Positions 10,440-19,256 of a stretch of 64,000 nt of DNA are shown here, in pieces. The position numbers were made by a program, and so were the translations under genes. The stretch lies in NCBI RefSeq assembly GCF_040256395.1, contig NZ_CP158297.1, positions 124,001-188,000 on the forward strand. The letters run 5' to 3'. How positions within the stretch are numbered: the first letter of the stretch is position 1; the number at the start of each line of letters is the position of its first letter. Origin of the DNA: Deinococcus sonorensis KR-87 (GTDB lineage Bacteria > Deinococcota > Deinococci > Deinococcales > Deinococcaceae). A model generated the notes under the pieces. That model saw only the letters and a program-made list of their open reading frames with translations, did not search any database and had not been told where the DNA came from.

Positions 10440-11312
10440 TCACCCGGCCGGCTCCGCTTGAATGCGCACCCGCTGCGCCGCGAGATCGAAGGTCAATGTG
10501 AACGCCTGGAGCAGGCCGCTGCCCAGGAGGCACTCGTCCTCCAGAGCCGGACTGAACAGGACTTCCGGATGATGGATCTCCACCGGGCCGATCCTGAGCG
10601 GCACCGAGAGCTGAGCCCGCTGGGTCGGGATGTGGCCCTCGTGCTGGTTCCACAGGGTGGGGCCGGAGTCGGGCGCCGCCACGACGGGCCAGGCGTGCCG
10701 GCTGCCCAGCGGTACGATCAGCCCGGGCCGCGCGCCGGTGTCCAGGTTGCACCACACGGTCCGCCCATCCACCTGCACCGGCACGTACGGCATGCGCTCC
10801 CGCAGCTCGTAGGTCAGGAGTGTCGCGTCGTCCGTGATCGGCAGCGCACCAGGGCCCCAGCGGAATCGCTGACGCGGGTAGTCGAGGGTCAGGAGGCCCT
10901 CACGAAACAGATTGAACCCCAAAATGCCGTCCACGTCGAGGCGCATCTCCGACACCACCAGGGCCGACTGAAAGCACGCCGGCCCCAGGTCCAGGATCTC
11001 CACCTGACACACCCTGCGCGTGCGGAGCCGCTTGACGACCCGGAGGTTCAGTTCATCGGCAATCCGCTGGTGGACAGAGACGACGTTTGCCCCAGCATCC
11101 AGGAGGAACCGGTACGGCCCGCGGCCGTTCAGGTGAACCTCGACCAGTGGCAGCAGCGGGCCACCCACCAAGGGCAGGTTGACCGGGCCGCGGAACGTGA
11201 GGCGCTGCGAGCCCCGCCGGAGGTGCTCGAGTTCCGCGGGTGTCAGGCGCCGCTGAGAGGAAAAGAACGCGGAGTGCAGGGGGGACAGGCGGGTCAGCCA
11301 GGAGCGGATCAT
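10440..11312 (-). CDS. Two-lobed retropepsin-like aspartyl protease family protein
   Basis: 290 residues with two aspartyl-protease-like halves. The N-terminal half has YRFLLDAGANVVSVHQRIAD followed by VDGILGFNLF, and the C-terminal half has VWCNLDTGARPGLIVPLGS followed by LLGSGLL. This is the D-T/S-G ... hydrophobic-hydrophobic-G arrangement of retropepsin/clan AA proteins in a pepsin-like duplicated layout. The first lobe has DAG instead of DTG or DSG. Start ATG at 11312 is preceded by GAGGTG. No signal peptide is evident. It may be a peptidase or a peptide-binding relative; proteolysis is not proven by sequence. Confidence 0.75.
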   Translation of the reverse strand: MIRSWLTRLSPLHSAFFSSQRRLTPAELEHLRRGSQRLTFRGPVNLPLVGGPLLPLVEVHLNGRGPYRFLLDAGANVVSVHQRIADELNLRVVKRLRTRRVCQVEILDLGPACFQSALVVSEMRLDVDGILGFNLFREGLLTLDYPRQRFRWGPGALPITDDATLLTYELRERMPYVPVQVDGRTVWCNLDTGARPGLIVPLGSRHAWPVVAAPDSGPTLWNQHEGHIPTQRAQLSVPLRIGPVEIHHPEVLFSPALEDECLLGSGLLQAFTLTFDLAAQRVRIQAEPAG

Positions 11313-11673
11313 CAGGGCACCTCGGGAGCGTCCCACACGACCGCGAGGTTTCACCGTGGCACTTGGTGTCGCGCGTGTGGGCAGGCGGGTCAAGGTGCCT
11401 CTCGCCCAGGGTGGGTTGTGGCCTGCAGCCTAGCATCCCCTCCACGTCGACCGAGGGAGGAGAGGAGGGAGGGCCGTTGAATCCTTGCTCTGAACCGCTG
11501 GTCAGTTCCCTGAACCGTGCGGGGTCCTTCCCCTCATCCCCACATCGATCACCATCCACGCCGACGTCCAACAGGGATGAGACATGCCTGGCAAGGAACG
11601 GAGCTGTTCCGTCCTCGCTTGTCCTTCGGGGCCGCTTCCATCCATTCACAGGACTTCCCACGCTTCAGCTGCG

Positions 11674-11701
11674 TTGACCAGAGTTATTACCGGGATAAAA
11701 T
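11674..11701 (+). promoter_or_regulatory. Leaderless-type promoter of the DUF2239 gene
   Basis: TTGACC (11674-11679), a 16-base spacer and TAAAAT (11696-11701) are followed after only five bases by the GTG start codon at 11707. Transcription would start at the codon itself. The spacer contains TTATTACCGGGATAA, which resembles the TTACCC...GGTA elements upstream of the MFS gene near 14510. Confidence 0.65.
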
Positions 11702-11706
11702 GGAGT

Positions 11707-12273
11707 GTGAACGGGTCATACACTGCTTTCCTCGGGTCGCGCCGGCTGGTCACGGGCGCCCTTGCCGACGTCCTTGCCCGCGTGAAGGCCACGTCGCCTG
11801 GCCCCACAGCCGAACTGCTGATCTTCGAAGACCGCACAGGGCAAAACGTCGACTTCGATTTGCGCGGTGATCTTCAGGAGGTGCTCGCACGGGCTCAGCC
11901 GGAAGCGAAACCGGCCGGGCGGGGGCGGCCGAAACTTGGCGTGGTGTCGCGCGAAGTGACGCTGCTGCCGCGGCACTGGGAATGGCTTGAAGCGCAGCAG
12001 GGCGGCGCCTCTGCCGCCCTGCGCCGCCTGGTGGACGAGGCGCGGAAGCAGGACCCCGGCCCTGAACGCGTTCGTGTTGCCCAGGGCGCTGCCGACCGCT
12101 TCATGGCCGTGCTCGCTGGCGATCTGGAGGGGTATCAGGAGGCGTCGCGCGCCCTGTATGCGCGCGACGCCTCTGCGTTCGCGCACCACACGCAAGGCTG
12201 GCCCGAGGACGTGCGCGCCCACGCCCTGCACCTCGCTTCACCGGCATTCACGCCGGATCCGCCCAACGCTTGA
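11707..12273 (+). CDS. DUF2239 family protein
   Basis: 188 residues. The N-terminus VNGSYTAFLGSRRLVTGALADVLARVK and the stretch LLIFEDRTGQNVDFDLRGDLQEV match the DUF2239 family. A proline-rich linker (KPAGRGRPKLGVVSREVTLLPRHWEWLEAQQGGASAALRRLVDEAR) precedes a helical C-terminal part. The GTG start at 11707 is chosen because the family begins at SYTAFLG and because the -10 box lies immediately upstream. The molecular function of the family is unknown; the basic C-terminal half with RLVDEARK resembles ribbon-helix-helix-like proteins but this is only a suggestion. Confidence 0.85.
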   Translation: MNGSYTAFLGSRRLVTGALADVLARVKATSPGPTAELLIFEDRTGQNVDFDLRGDLQEVLARAQPEAKPAGRGRPKLGVVSREVTLLPRHWEWLEAQQGGASAALRRLVDEARKQDPGPERVRVAQGAADRFMAVLAGDLEGYQEASRALYARDASAFAHHTQGWPEDVRAHALHLASPAFTPDPPNA

Positions 12274-12761
12274 GCGAGTGTTCAGGTGGTGGGTCGAAGA
12301 TCGACATCACGTGACCGTCGTGGCAGGGATCCTTAAATGCCGGAGCTTCGTTGCCTGCCGGGCCGCCCTGAAGCGGAAGGTGGCAAAAACCACCGGAGTG
12401 TCTGAGAACCGCACGGTGGTGCCCTGGCGCGGAGTGGCGGAGGGCCGCAGGCCGGCGTTCTCCGCCTCTCTGGCGTTCACTGGGTCTCCGGTTGAAGGAA
12501 AACGTCATTTCCCGTTGAGCTGGGCTGTGCACACGGCGGCGCAGGATCCACCGGGTCGCTTTGGCCGGAGCATGGCGGAGCTGCGCCGGCCGAGGCAGAG
12601 GTGAGGCTTCGACAGCGGCGAAGGGGCGGACGCTTCAGGAGATGACCGGGGCACGGCTCGGTGCAGATGGACTCAGGGCCACACGCCCAGCCGAAACCAG
12701 GTGTGTGGCCACTGTCGTTCGCACGCCAGGAACGCGGTGGAAAGGAACTTGAGCATGCTTG
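12274..12761. other. Intergenic region without a supported gene
   Basis: Small frames only. No transposase motif, RNA fold or repeat stands out. Confidence 0.5.
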
Positions 12762-13112
12762 TCAGTACAGCGACTCGGGCGGCAGGGCCAGCTGAGCACG
12801 CCACAGGTTGAGCAGGTCGGCGAGGTCGTCGGGAGCAACGCCTCCCGACGCGTCCGGCTCAAGCTCGTCGAGCACTTCAAAGCGGAAGGCGGCTTCGCCG
12901 TCGGTCGTCCAGTCGCGCTGCAGAGCCTTGAGGTGATGACCGTTGATGGTGGACGGCGTTTCGAGCCGCGTCGTCAATTGAAACTGGATCCGGTTGAGCA
13001 TGCCCTGAGCGTGCATGCTTGCCCCGAGCAGGGTGCGTCCGGACGGCAGGTGGGTGATGCGGTACACACCGGCACGGGGCGTAAAGGTGTGAGCGCGGCG
13101 GGTCTTGGTCAT
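12762..13112 (-). CDS. Short GIY-YIG nuclease family protein
   Basis: 116-residue protein of the reduced GIY-YIG family common in Deinococcus. AGVYRITHLPSGRTLLGAS corresponds to the GIY...YIG core, with GVY for GIY and LLG for YIG. HAQGMLNRIQFQL and HHLKALQRDWTTDGEAAFRFEVL follow, as in the family. It is unclear whether it cuts DNA. The ATG overlaps the stop codon of the MFS exporter gene (ATGA), so the two form a coupled operon. AGGGAGAA upstream is a plausible binding site for ribosomes. Confidence 0.8.
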   Translation of the reverse strand: MTKTRRAHTFTPRAGVYRITHLPSGRTLLGASMHAQGMLNRIQFQLTTRLETPSTINGHHLKALQRDWTTDGEAAFRFEVLDELEPDASGGVAPDDLADLLNLWRAQLALPPESLY

Positions 13113-14326
13113 GCGGGTTCTCCCTGAAGCACGGAGCGGGTGGACGCGAAGACCGCGAAGCTGGCGAACAGCAGGAGCGCGGCGGCGAAATAGGCGGCAC
13201 CCGGCACGAAGGGCGTGGCGTGTGGGGAGGCGAAGCGCGAGAAGAGGGCGGTGGCCGCGAGCGGCCCGACAATCGCGCTGATGGACGTCAGGCCCGCCAG
13301 GGCTCCCTGCACGGCGCCCTGGGCGTGGGGCGCGGCCTTGTTGGTGGTGATGGCCTGTAGGGCAGGCGTGGCCAGGCCCGACAGGGCGCCGATGGGCAGG
13401 GAGGCCCACAGCATCCAGGGCGCAGCCGCGAGGCCGTACAGGACGTTCGAGGCGACACCGATGAGGAGGCCGAGCGCCACGGTCTGCTCGGGGCCCACCC
13501 GGCGAAGGACACGCGGCAGCACCGCGACCTGGACGATGGCGGACAGCAGGCCGGCAATGGCGAGGGTGAGGCCGTTGGTCGCTGGGGTCCAGCCGTACCG
13601 CATGGCGCCGTGCAGGACCCAGGTGCTGGTCAGGAACTGAGTGGCGAGACTGCCGAGCAGGACGACGGCCGCCAGGACCGGGAGGCCAGAGAAGTGGCTG
13701 AGGGTGCCGAGGGCGCGCAGAGGCACGAGCGTCCGGGGGTCGAAGGGCGCGGGGGCGGCCCGGCGGGATTCGGGCAGGACCAGGAGGCCGTACAGGAAGT
13801 TCAGGGCAGCGAGCGTGGCGGACACGAGGAAGGGAAGGCGCAGATCAAGGCCGCTCAGGAGCCCCCCGAGGGCGGGGCCGATGATCAGGCCCAAGCCGAA
13901 GGCGGCGCCGGCGATGCCGAAGTTCCGGGCGCGGTTTTCGGGGGTGCTGACGTCCGCGATGTAGGCGTTGGCGACGCCGACGGTGGCCGCGCCGACGCCG
14001 CCCAGTGTGCGAGCCAGGAGGAGCCACATCAGCGACGGCGCGAGCGCGGCGAGCATGTACGCCAGAGCGGTGACGAGGGTCGAGATCAGCAGGACGGGAC
14101 GGCGACCGAAGCGGTCGGACAGCATCCCGAAGATCGGGGCGGCGAGCAATTGCGCGGTCGAGAACAGCGCGACAAGCAGGCCCAGGAACTGGGGCGCGGC
14201 GAGGGGATCACGTGCGAGGTGGGCAACCAGCATGGGCGCAACGGGGATGACGAGGCCCAGGCCGATCATGTCGAGCGCGAGCGTGACGAAGATAAACGGC
14301 AGGCCGGGCGAGCGGGGGGTGGACAT
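13109..14326 (-). CDS. MFS transporter, TCR/Tet (12-helix) type
   Basis: 405-residue inner-membrane antiporter. FIFVTLALDMIGLGLVIPV is the TetA-like TM1, FGMLSDRFGRRPVLL is the DRxGRR cytoplasmic loop (motif A), and FGLGLIIGPALGGLL is motif C, typical of drug-exporting DHA1 members. Start ATG at 14326 has AGGAG upstream. It may export tetracycline-like compounds or other drugs. It is transcribed together with the GIY-YIG gene. Confidence 0.9.
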   Translation of the reverse strand: MSTPRSPGLPFIFVTLALDMIGLGLVIPVAPMLVAHLARDPLAAPQFLGLLVALFSTAQLLAAPIFGMLSDRFGRRPVLLISTLVTALAYMLAALAPSLMWLLLARTLGGVGAATVGVANAYIADVSTPENRARNFGIAGAAFGLGLIIGPALGGLLSGLDLRLPFLVSATLAALNFLYGLLVLPESRRAAPAPFDPRTLVPLRALGTLSHFSGLPVLAAVVLLGSLATQFLTSTWVLHGAMRYGWTPATNGLTLAIAGLLSAIVQVAVLPRVLRRVGPEQTVALGLLIGVASNVLYGLAAAPWMLWASLPIGALSGLATPALQAITTNKAAPHAQGAVQGALAGLTSISAIVGPLAATALFSRFASPHATPFVPGAAYFAAALLLFASFAVFASTRSVLQGEPA

Positions 14327-14508
14327 AGCAACTCCTGAGCTGCGACAAGGGTGAGCCGCCGCGTTTAATCGCAAACGCGGAAGGGGGGTGCAGCATGGGC
14401 GATTCCAGCCCCGTGCACATCCATGGGTGGAGGGGCGAAACCGTGATGGGTCTACGTAGCGCTACGGGCACGATGGCGTAAGGCAGTGCCTTCACGCCCC
14501 GTGCTTTA

Positions 14509-14565
14509 AATATTACCCAGGTATAAATAGCATGTCAATACCTTCCGGGTAAAATCAACTCGACG
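14509..14565. promoter_or_regulatory. Candidate operator/promoter region with TTACC...GGTA elements
   Basis: An AT-rich patch containing ATTACCCAGGTATAA and, 20 bases on, ATACCTTCCGGGTAAA. Both are imperfect TACC...GGTA palindromes. They lie about 190 bases upstream of the MFS start. A related element occurs in the DUF2239 promoter at about 11684. Binding protein unknown. Confidence 0.35.
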
Positions 14566-14864
14566 CTACACGAGGACGTAGCAGCGCGCTATGGCATATA
14601 AGCCAACATACGAAAGCCACAAGCGTTAGCGGACAGCATGAGCCGGCCTTTACGTGCGAGTAGGCGCGGTGTCCACAACACCATGAAGCGACATTCTTCT
14701 ATCGGCGCAGTCCGATGGGTATAAATTGGCTGACAAAGGCGGGCTGGAGATGTGCGACCCAGAAGGCGGTGGAACAAGGTCTTGTGGTCACTCTTACCAA
14801 CGAGGCCTTGACCTGTGCGCCCCACAGCAATTTGGAAAGAGGCCAGGTCAACCAGAATGTGACG
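14566..14864. other. Region between the MFS and TerD-nuclease genes
   Basis: About 300 bases with no supported gene beyond the candidate operator patch to the left. Confidence 0.5.
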
Positions 14865-16580
14865 TCAGCTTCCTCTCGCTTCAATGGCCTGTACGGTCTT
14901 GCGGAGCCGCGGCGCCAGGCGGAACAGATCATCCAGACTGCTGAGCGTCTCTCTCACCTCGTGGCGGTCCGCCGCGTCGAACAGACCGACCACCAACCGA
15001 CGCTCGGTGAAGTACAACCGAGCCACCGTCTTGCGGCGGTTGTTGTCGAGCAGCACCGCACAATACGACTGGTGCTTCCTCAGGTGAACCCGGGCATACT
15101 CCACGGTCTCGCGCAGGATCGACTTGATGATGTAATACCCCTGCCATTCCTCGGCGCTGACCGTCAGGCCAGCCTCATCGCTGTCCTGATCCTCGGCTTC
15201 GCCGAGTTGCGGCGCGGCCGGGGTCGCCGCCTCAAAGGCGGACCGCAGGCGCTCACTGATGAGCTGCGCGACAAACTCATTCAGCGCCTTCTTGGTGTAC
15301 ACCGCGAATCGGTTGCGCGTGTTGGTGGTGAGCCGTCCCTGGTACACCTGAGCGGTGAGCACCCGGATAAAGTCGTCAGACGGCTCGCGAAACTCCTCGA
15401 CCAGGTGCTGCTTGATGGCCATCACGTACTTCATCTCGCTGGCCGAGCTGAGAATGATGTCTTGGTTAAACGCTGCCTTGCTGAAGCGCAGCAGTTCCGT
15501 CAGCTCGTGTTCCTTGAGGTTGAGCAGGTTGACTTCCAGAAACGGCTGGGCGTCCATGGTGTTCGGCCGTTCCAAGTCGGTGTAGAACCGGTACACCACC
15601 CCGTTGGTCAGCACGGCAAACCGGGCTTCCGTGACGGCGAAGTACCGGTACAGTTGAGACGCGTGCTCCAGGCTGAGGGGCGCGGCGTGGTGCTTGCACT
15701 CGAACAACAGAATGGGTCGGCCGTTCTGCAACACGGCGTAATCCACTTTTTCGCCCCTCTTGATGCCGACGTCCGCGATGAACTCCGGCACCACCTCGGT
15801 CGGATCGAAGACGTCGTAACCGAGGATCTGCAGGAATGGCATGACCAGCGCGTGTTTGCTGGCCTCCTCGGTGTGCAGTTGCGGCAAGAGCTTAGACAGC
15901 CGGTTGGCCAGGTCCAGCAGCCGGGACGCCTGCTCCGCCTCCGGCTCGCCAATGGAGGTTAGCGGAAGAGCAATACGCGTCTCCACCCGGGGCGGCAGTG
16001 GGACCTCCGCGGGCAGCGGGGCCGGCAACGCCGGGTCGGCTTCCGGGAGATCCTCGTCCTCGGCCACCGTGCCGCCGAAATGCTCAAGCACTTCTTTGAG
16101 CCCACCATCAAAGGTGCGGCTGATCGCGCCAAACCGCCAGCCGGTGCTGCCCTGCCACAATTCACAGGCGAACACCGTCCGGTGGCCGGCCAGGTGCTCC
16201 TGGCTGAGCGTAAAGCTCGCCTGCGGGACATCTGCCGGGGTCAGGAGCGTGAGTGTGAGGGTGTCCGATGGTTCCAGGGGTTCTTCGGCCGTCAGCACCA
16301 GGACGAGGCGGGCCACGTGTTTCGGGAGACGGTCGAGGTGAAGGGTGAACCGCTGGGCTTCGGTGCCAACGCCCGGCAACAAGGTGAGTTCGCCGTGCGG
16401 CGTGCTGGACTGGTTGTAGAACACCAAGTAGCGGTCATCGCGCAGTTTCTGCCTGGAATTGAGTCCGAAGAGGCTGAGGTCGGCCTGAAGTCCGGCGCGG
16501 TGGGTGACGGTGAGGATCAGGTGGTCGCTGAGATTGAGGGCAGTCAGGGGTAACCGTTGCCCGTGGGCGAGGATCGTCAT
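14865..16580 (-). CDS. TerD domain fused to PD-(D/E)XK restriction-type nuclease (HsdR_N-like)
   Basis: 571 residues. Residues 1-170 are a TerD domain: LSLFGLNSRQKLRDDRYLVFYNQ, the strand RLVLVLTAEEP, and LWQGSTGWRFGAISRTFDGGLKEVLEHFG, the standard TerD end. A Pro/Glu linker (175-215) leads to a nuclease domain of the type I restriction R-subunit N-terminal family. There, LLPQLHTEEASKHALVMPFLQILGYDVFDP precedes EFIADVG..RGEKVDYAV (D280), ILLFECK (E294, K296) and SQLYRYF (Q309), a complete PD-(D/E)XK-Q set. The C-terminal 230 residues end in a DUF4268-like region. Start ATG 16580 follows AAGGA. No methylase or helicase gene is adjacent. Likely a defence or stress nuclease; the role is inference. 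Confidence 0.88.
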   Translation of the reverse strand: MTILAHGQRLPLTALNLSDHLILTVTHRAGLQADLSLFGLNSRQKLRDDRYLVFYNQSSTPHGELTLLPGVGTEAQRFTLHLDRLPKHVARLVLVLTAEEPLEPSDTLTLTLLTPADVPQASFTLSQEHLAGHRTVFACELWQGSTGWRFGAISRTFDGGLKEVLEHFGGTVAEDEDLPEADPALPAPLPAEVPLPPRVETRIALPLTSIGEPEAEQASRLLDLANRLSKLLPQLHTEEASKHALVMPFLQILGYDVFDPTEVVPEFIADVGIKRGEKVDYAVLQNGRPILLFECKHHAAPLSLEHASQLYRYFAVTEARFAVLTNGVVYRFYTDLERPNTMDAQPFLEVNLLNLKEHELTELLRFSKAAFNQDIILSSASEMKYVMAIKQHLVEEFREPSDDFIRVLTAQVYQGRLTTNTRNRFAVYTKKALNEFVAQLISERLRSAFEAATPAAPQLGEAEDQDSDEAGLTVSAEEWQGYYIIKSILRETVEYARVHLRKHQSYCAVLLDNNRRKTVARLYFTERRLVVGLFDAADRHEVRETLSSLDDLFRLAPRLRKTVQAIEARGS

Positions 16581-16889
16581 GGTCCGGGTCCTTAAGAATG
16601 AAGGGGAGGGGTGAGAGATGCGCGTGTCTTGGGGCCAATGATCATCACACCACACGTGGAGAAGGTGGGTGGCGCACATACGCGCAATTAGGTTGGTGTG
16701 GCATAACAAACCCGCCCCCAGGTACGCCGAAGGCGCACACCGGGGCGGGCAGAAAAGGAATTTGTTCCTGGCGGACGCCAGACTGGTGGCTCCATAAAGC
16801 CATGCGTGCTGAGCACGCGTGCTGCCGTGCAGCGGTCGATTCGAAGATGAGATGTCGGTTGACGGTTCAGTGCTATCGGCGTATCCATG

Positions 16890-17876
16890 CGCCGTGAAGC
16901 GGTCCTGCCTCCGGTTTCACCCGGCACTGCGCTTGATCAAGTGGCCTGATGGCCGTTCGCTCGTGCACGACTGCGCGTCCTACAGCGCTGTGCGGCTCCC
17001 AACCGCGTGCATTCCACTGCCGCCAGCTTTCGGCTTCCTCAGGTTCCCCTGCATCTCTCTGTGCCCCTTCCGACCGGGTCGAAGCTCAGAGTTGCTCTTG
17101 CCATTTCACCAGCTCTCCCACAGGGTGCCCCTGATCCACGCGCTTGCAGTTGCGTGGGGTTCCCCCTGCTTCCCCCATTAGCCCGCACCTACCAGTTGCA
17201 TAGCCAGCGCCTCACGTATGTCCTTCCAGCCAGCACCGACCCATTTCACAGGTTCGATCTGTTCCCCGTCGGTTGACGGCTTTCATCGGGCAAATGCTGC
17301 GAACGCCTCGATTACCCCTGACACGCTTCGAGCTCCGGTCGTAGTGCGCCGCTACTGGGCCACCACTGGCATCTGCGTTCCCGCTCGCGACTGCCCCCTT
17401 TCGGGCCGCAACCTACTTTCAACGTTTAAATTTCGATGACCTGCTCAGGTTGCCCTGGCAGTGCCGCCCAGGCCGATCTCTCGCCTGCGCTTAAGGCTCC
17501 CCCGGTGTCGGGCCATCCAGCAACCCCCGGTTTCCCCTATCCGTCTCTACGTCGCGGCAATCGTCATACACTTCAGGTCTTTTCCTGTCGAGCATGCCGA
17601 CGGCGAGGAGTTTCACCTCGCTTCGGTGTGAACAATCCAGGCGGTTTCAGGGCACCGCTCGCCCCTCCCCACGCGCAGGAATTTTTTCTGGGTCATCCAA
17701 CGTTCATGACTCCCGGGCGCGAACGCCCACATGTCTTATGCATTGGATCGATTCAGGCCGTTATTCCCTCGCGTCCATCCTAGTCGTATCAGCGCCACTA
17801 CGCGCAAACGACTTGAGCAGTGTGTTGGTCAGCCCTGCAAGGCTGGATACTTCAGAGTTGTAGGACGTATGCACAC
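16890..17876 (-). mobile_element. Probable group II intron, 5' portion (no reverse transcriptase left)
   Basis: About 1 kb that codes for nothing but has the look of a large structured RNA on the minus strand. The proposed 5' end reads GTGTG at 17876, matching the group II intron consensus GUGYG. Stems capped by tetraloop-like sequences recur: GGGCGTTCGCGCCC at about 17715-17728, GAGGTGAAACTCCTC at about 17610, and CCGGGTGAAACCGG near 16920. The minus strand is rich in GAAA and GUGAAA. I see no domain V hairpin and no intact reverse transcriptase, so it is probably truncated. Both boundaries are uncertain, and another structured RNA is possible. Confidence 0.5.
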
Positions 17877-18061
17877 GGTGTTTCTCGCACAGTGCGATGT
17901 GGTGGTCAAGGGGTCAAGATCCGAGCACCGTGCAGCATTTCATTACGTACGATCCCGTAAAAGCGCAGCGCAGCTCTAGAAATCGTACGCTGAAATCGCA
18001 CGTCGTTTCACCATTCTTGCTGTGCCAGACGGCAAACACGGAATTCTGTGAAAACGTAGGG

Positions 18062-18116
18062 CCTCAGCAGCGCCTCAATAGGGCTTCAATAGAACCTCAG
18101 CAGGGCCTCAATAGGG
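18062..18116. repeat. Five tandem 11-bp repeats (iteron-like)
   Basis: Five head-to-tail copies: CCTCAGCAGCG, CCTCAATAGGG, CTTCAATAGAA, CCTCAGCAGGG, CCTCAATAGGG. An 11-base period puts each copy on the same face of the helix. They lie 108 bases before the start of the unknown gene at 18224. They could be binding sites for a protein of the same cluster, or a simple slippage array. Confidence 0.85.
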
Positions 18117-18223
18117 GGGCTTGACGGGCCGCGGTCGGGGGTGCGAGACGTGGGGTGTGACCAAACCCCAATCGCCTCAGGCCTCAGGTAAGCAAGCGCA
18201 GATTTCATCCGTAACCGGCAGAG

Positions 18224-19186
18224 ATGGCTGCTGGCGTCGCGAAGCAGGGCAGCATGACTGAAGCCGCACTGCCGCTGGTCATCCCGCCGTCCAAACAAGA
18301 AGGGGCACGGCAACGGAAACTGCATGACACGGGTCAGGGGCTGTTGTCTGACGTGCATCGCCGTGTGCGCGCCGGCTATAGATGGTGGGTGACCGGAGAC
18401 GTGACCACGGACCAGGTTGTTGGATTCGTGGCACGGATGTCCGTCAAATACGGCACCGATGCGGACAGCGTGACGCGCCACCGGAACAAGGTGGGTGGCG
18501 AGGCCAGCACCGTGCTGTTCGTCTGGCCACTTCGCCATGATCCTGCGGGGTACACCACGCGCTTCGGGTATCTGCTGCTCAGCACCGAGCATCTCGATGG
18601 CGAAATCATGTATGACGGTGCGCGGCGGCCTGTGCCCGTGAATCTGTACGCCAACACCAACGCCGTTTTCCATTTGATGCCGAGCGTGGAAGTGGTAAAG
18701 GTCAAGCAGGCACGGTCCCAGCAGGGCAAGGGGAAGCAGTCGCATGGGCGGCCGGGAGCCAACAGGACGCGCACGGTGTATACCTGGCAGCTCAGCGCCC
18801 AGTCGGTCAACCGGATGCGCTCGAAATTCGCTGAGCACGCTGGCACGCCGCGCGAGCTCGAACGTCTGCGCCGCGCTTACCTGGCGCTGCCGCTGGTGGC
18901 CCCGTACAGGGTCCAGTTGAAGCGGGTACTGACCGACACGCGGCTGCTGCGGAAGAACATCCACACGCCGATGGCACGGGCCGAGCAGAAAGCGATCAAG
19001 GACGGTACGAAGCTCGACCCGTTGCGGGTGAGTGACATTCCCTTCATCACCGGATTTCCGAAGTTGTACGCCAGCCCGCCGATGACGCTGGGGGCGTACC
19101 TGGATGCCATCACCCAGACGCGCCGCACACTGGCCCGCAACGCGGAACAAACGGTCCAGGCGCACCATCTGGGGGAGCGGCTCTGA
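18224..19186 (+). CDS. Protein of unknown function (320 aa)
   Basis: I do not recognise this family. The protein is basic and mixed alpha/beta. Conspicuous stretches are RVRAGYRWWVTGDVTTDQVVGF, TVLFVWPLRHDPAGYTTRFGYLLLS and ELERLRRAYLALPLVAPYRVQLKRVL, with a Lys/Gln/Gly-rich loop (KQARSQQGKGKQSHGRPG) in the middle. No signal peptide or membrane segment is seen. The start could be ATG 18224 or ATG 18254 (MTEAALPLV). It is followed after 70 bases by a second unknown gene and preceded by 11-bp tandem repeats, an arrangement seen in small replicons or integrated elements. A DNA-binding or replication-related role is only a guess. Confidence 0.7.
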   Translation: MAAGVAKQGSMTEAALPLVIPPSKQEGARQRKLHDTGQGLLSDVHRRVRAGYRWWVTGDVTTDQVVGFVARMSVKYGTDADSVTRHRNKVGGEASTVLFVWPLRHDPAGYTTRFGYLLLSTEHLDGEIMYDGARRPVPVNLYANTNAVFHLMPSVEVVKVKQARSQQGKGKQSHGRPGANRTRTVYTWQLSAQSVNRMRSKFAEHAGTPRELERLRRAYLALPLVAPYRVQLKRVLTDTRLLRKNIHTPMARAEQKAIKDGTKLDPLRVSDIPFITGFPKLYASPPMTLGAYLDAITQTRRTLARNAEQTVQAHHLGERL

Positions 19187-19256
19187 CCGGCGTTCCTCCA
19201 GACGCTCGACCCGCGGTTCTTTCACGTTTCCTTCTTTCCAGAATAGAGGCCCAGTC

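Noticed and set aside
12248..12532. 94-residue minus-strand frame
   Set aside because: No good start, no domain, and low-complexity composition.
14865..16580. Classic type I restriction system
   Set aside because: There is no helicase domain, HsdM or HsdS in the vicinity, and the N-terminus is a TerD domain.
16890..17876. Ribosomal RNA fragment
   Set aside because: No conserved 16S or 23S segments were recognised; the stems and the GTGTG end fit a group II intron better.
18062..18116. Tandem repeats as a CRISPR array
   Set aside because: The units are 11 bases with no spacers and no cas genes are near.
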